Of a stretch of 64,000 nucleotides of DNA, positions 62,388 through 64,000 are shown in pieces. The first letter of the stretch is position 1. The number at the start of each line of letters is the position of its first letter. A program made the translations under genes and the position numbers. Origin of the DNA: Paenibacillus sp. NEAU-GSW1 (GTDB lineage: Bacteria; Bacillota; Bacilli; Paenibacillales; Paenibacillaceae); NCBI RefSeq assembly GCF_009737085.1, contig NZ_WOVL01000012.1, forward strand, positions 1 through 64,000, written 5' to 3'. The notes under the pieces were generated by a model, which had not been told where the DNA came from, did not search any database, and was given only the letters and a program-made list of their open reading frames with translations.

Positions 62388-62492
62388 TGCACAATTGGCA
62401 TATGGATTGACGGTGCCTCAATGAGTGTTTACAATGATGAAAAACTAGCAAATAAACCCAAAAATAAGGATTAATAGAGGAGCTGTTCGCCA

Positions 62493-63323
62493 ATGACTTA
62501 TCTTTCGTTGAATACGTGGAGCCTTCATCGCCACCTGGGTCCGCTTCGCTGGACCTACTGGAATGAGGAGCAGCAAACGCATGGGGTACATATCGATCCG
62601 CAGCCGGAATTGACGACGCTGCTGGAGCTTCCCGCACTGCTCGCAGCCAAAGGATTTGCTGCGGTCGACATTTGCCATTTTAACTTCCCGCGCACCGATT
62701 CGGACTACCTGGACGAGTTGAAACAAGCGCTTGCGGAAGCGAAGGTGGCGTTTCACACGCTGCTGCTCGATTACGGCGACATCTCGTCGGCGGATGTGAA
62801 ACGGAGCGCCGCCGATATGGCGTTAGCTCGACAATGGATCGATATTGCGGCGCAGACCGGCGCCAAGCGCATCCGCATCGTTGCAGGCGAATCGCCGCCG
62901 GAAGACCGGGAAGCGCTGGATCGCGCAGGCGAGCGATTGCTCGAATTGGCGGCCTATGCCAAGCCGCGGAATATCCGCGTCATTACGGAAAATTTCCGGT
63001 CGCTCTCTTACACCGCAGCCAACTGCTTGCAATTGGCGAAGAAAGGCGGCGGCGAGATCGGAATGATCGGCGATTTCGGCAATTTTGACCGCAGTGTTCG
63101 CTATGAGGAGCTTTCGGCGTTGCTGCCGATTTGCGAGAACGTGCATGCCAAGCCGGAATTAGACGCGAATGGCATACCCGATGAAGCGGAATTCGCAAGG
63201 CTGCTCCAATTGCTGAAGGATGTCCGTTATGAAGGCCCGGTCGCAATGATATATGACGGCCCGGGAGATATGTGGGAAGGTATCGAGCGGGTGAAAGCAA
63301 TTGCCGAGCCTTATGTAGGATAG
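62493..63323 (+). CDS. Sugar phosphate isomerase/epimerase (TIM barrel)
   Basis: A 276-residue AP_endonuc_2/xylose-isomerase-like barrel. Metal-ligand regions are VDICHFNFPR, RIRIVAGESPP, VITENFRS, MIGDFGNF and VHAKPELD. The substrate is unknown; relatives act on inositol or keto sugars. No transport or kinase genes are adjacent. ATG at 62493 follows GGAGCTG. Confidence 0.83.
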   Translation: MTYLSLNTWSLHRHLGPLRWTYWNEEQQTHGVHIDPQPELTTLLELPALLAAKGFAAVDICHFNFPRTDSDYLDELKQALAEAKVAFHTLLLDYGDISSADVKRSAADMALARQWIDIAAQTGAKRIRIVAGESPPEDREALDRAGERLLELAAYAKPRNIRVITENFRSLSYTAANCLQLAKKGGGEIGMIGDFGNFDRSVRYEELSALLPICENVHAKPELDANGIPDEAEFARLLQLLKDVRYEGPVAMIYDGPGDMWEGIERVKAIAEPYVG

Positions 63324-63363
63324 GCAGTGCCGATCAAGATCAAATCGAATAGGGGAGATAAGA

Positions 63364-63948
63364 ATGGGCAAACAGTTTGAAGCGTTAAAGCCGGAGCATG
63401 AGCAGTTTATCGCAAAGCAGCATATTTTTTTCGTAGGCTCGGCGCCATTGTCGGCGGACGGACACGTAAACCTGTCGCCGAAGGGACATGATGTTCTTCG
63501 CATTTTATCGCCGAATCGCGCTGCTTATCTCGATTTGACAGGCAGCGGCAACGAGACGAGCGCCCATATTAGAGAGAACGGCCGGCTGACGATTATGTTC
63601 TGCGCTTTCGAAGGAGCGCCGAATATTATGCGTTTATATGGCAAGGGCACGGTTGTATTGCCGGAGACGGCGGAGTGGGAGGAGCTGTATCCGCTGTTTC
63701 CTCCGCTTCCCGGAGCGCGGCAAATTATCGTCCTTGATTTCGACTTGGTGCAGACGTCTTGCGGCTTTGCCGTTCCGTTTATGAACTATGAGGGAGAACG
63801 CGAGACGCTTCAACGCTGGGCGGCGCAGAAGGGCGAAGAGGGTCTGAAACAGTATGTCGAGGAGAAGAATAGGTTCAGCATCGACGGCATGCCGACGCCT
63901 CTTGGCGTAAAAATAAGCGGTCAAAATGATCAGTCGGCGGTTGAATAA
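63364..63948 (+). CDS. Pyridoxamine 5'-phosphate oxidase family protein
   Basis: A 194-residue flavin-binding split barrel. The N-terminal barrel HIFFVGSAPLSADGHVNLSPKG and GNETSAHIRENGRLTIMFCAF are the conserved FMN-site strands; the C-terminus is the short helix of this subfamily. It probably acts as a flavin reductase or general oxidoreductase, not the true PdxH. GGGGAGA precedes the ATG. It follows the isomerase by 40 bases and may be in an operon with it. Confidence 0.87.
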   Translation: MGKQFEALKPEHEQFIAKQHIFFVGSAPLSADGHVNLSPKGHDVLRILSPNRAAYLDLTGSGNETSAHIRENGRLTIMFCAFEGAPNIMRLYGKGTVVLPETAEWEELYPLFPPLPGARQIIVLDFDLVQTSCGFAVPFMNYEGERETLQRWAAQKGEEGLKQYVEEKNRFSIDGMPTPLGVKISGQNDQSAVE

Positions 63949-64000
63949 TCCGTAGCATAGCAGGTTCAGTAAAAACCTGTAAAAGTGAAGGAATAGGCCA

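Overview
The window looks like chromosomal DNA of a spore-forming Gram-positive bacterium of the Paenibacillaceae, most likely Paenibacillus or a close relative. The support is an S-layer-homology (SLH) protein, a tiny YjcZ-type sporulation protein, a 7TMR-DISM hybrid kinase paired with a REC/BTAD regulator, a MocR/PdxR-type regulator, strong AAGGAGG-like ribosome sites and frequent TTG/GTG starts. I see no rRNA, tRNA, phage, plasmid or CRISPR. The only hint of a mobile element is a gene start cut by the left edge.

Layout. 0-4.4 kb: a TetR-controlled MFS pump, a penicillin-binding-like serine hydrolase and an SDR. 4.6-10.9 kb: class II aldolase, a decayed esterase tail, a GAF-GAF-PAS-GGDEF-EAL protein overlapping a ThDP-dependent enzyme, and an unknown protein. 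11-12.9 kb: MarR with a divergent MFS pump. 12.9-14.0 kb: a non-coding tandem repeat array. 14-19.7 kb: M3 peptidase, glycosyltransferase and a large choice-of-anchor-A/DUF11 protein. 19.7-25.3 kb: MocR regulator, MFS, serine hydrolase, cysteine hydrolase and LLM flavin oxidoreductase. 25.3-29.6 kb: a broken BadF-type kinase, YjcZ, AAC(3) with an apparent attenuator, a GIY-YIG protein and another MFS. 29.6-35.3 kb: an operon of FAD dehydrogenase, PLP deaminase/aldolase-like enzyme and sugar-lactone oxidase, then MOSC and Dabb proteins. 35.6-39 kb: an amino-acid ABC importer with homocysteine methyltransferase. 39-41.4 kb: an ECF41-type sigma factor with an amine-oxidase-like flavoprotein, preceded by a near-ideal ECF41 promoter. 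41.4-42.6 kb: nine 113-116 bp palindromic repeats ending in a strong terminator. 42.6-51.8 kb: small regulator/target pairs (HxlR-MFS-AKR, DoxX, SDR/Crp, TetR-SDR) and an envelope pair (phosphodiester glycosidase, GT2-GtrA). 51.8-58.1 kb: M14 carboxypeptidase and a two-component system with two kinase modules in one protein. 58.2-64 kb: SLH protein, RlmN-family methyltransferase, sugar isomerase/epimerase and a PNPOx-fold protein.

The general theme is accessory metabolism, detoxification and envelope functions, with many local regulator/target pairs whose operators can be read directly. Three unrelated families of palindromic intergenic repeats and a dispersed 31-bp repeat that carries a ribosome binding site are the least explained sequences. 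Coordinates, motifs and repeat counts were read by eye; family names rest on recognised motifs, not on database searches.
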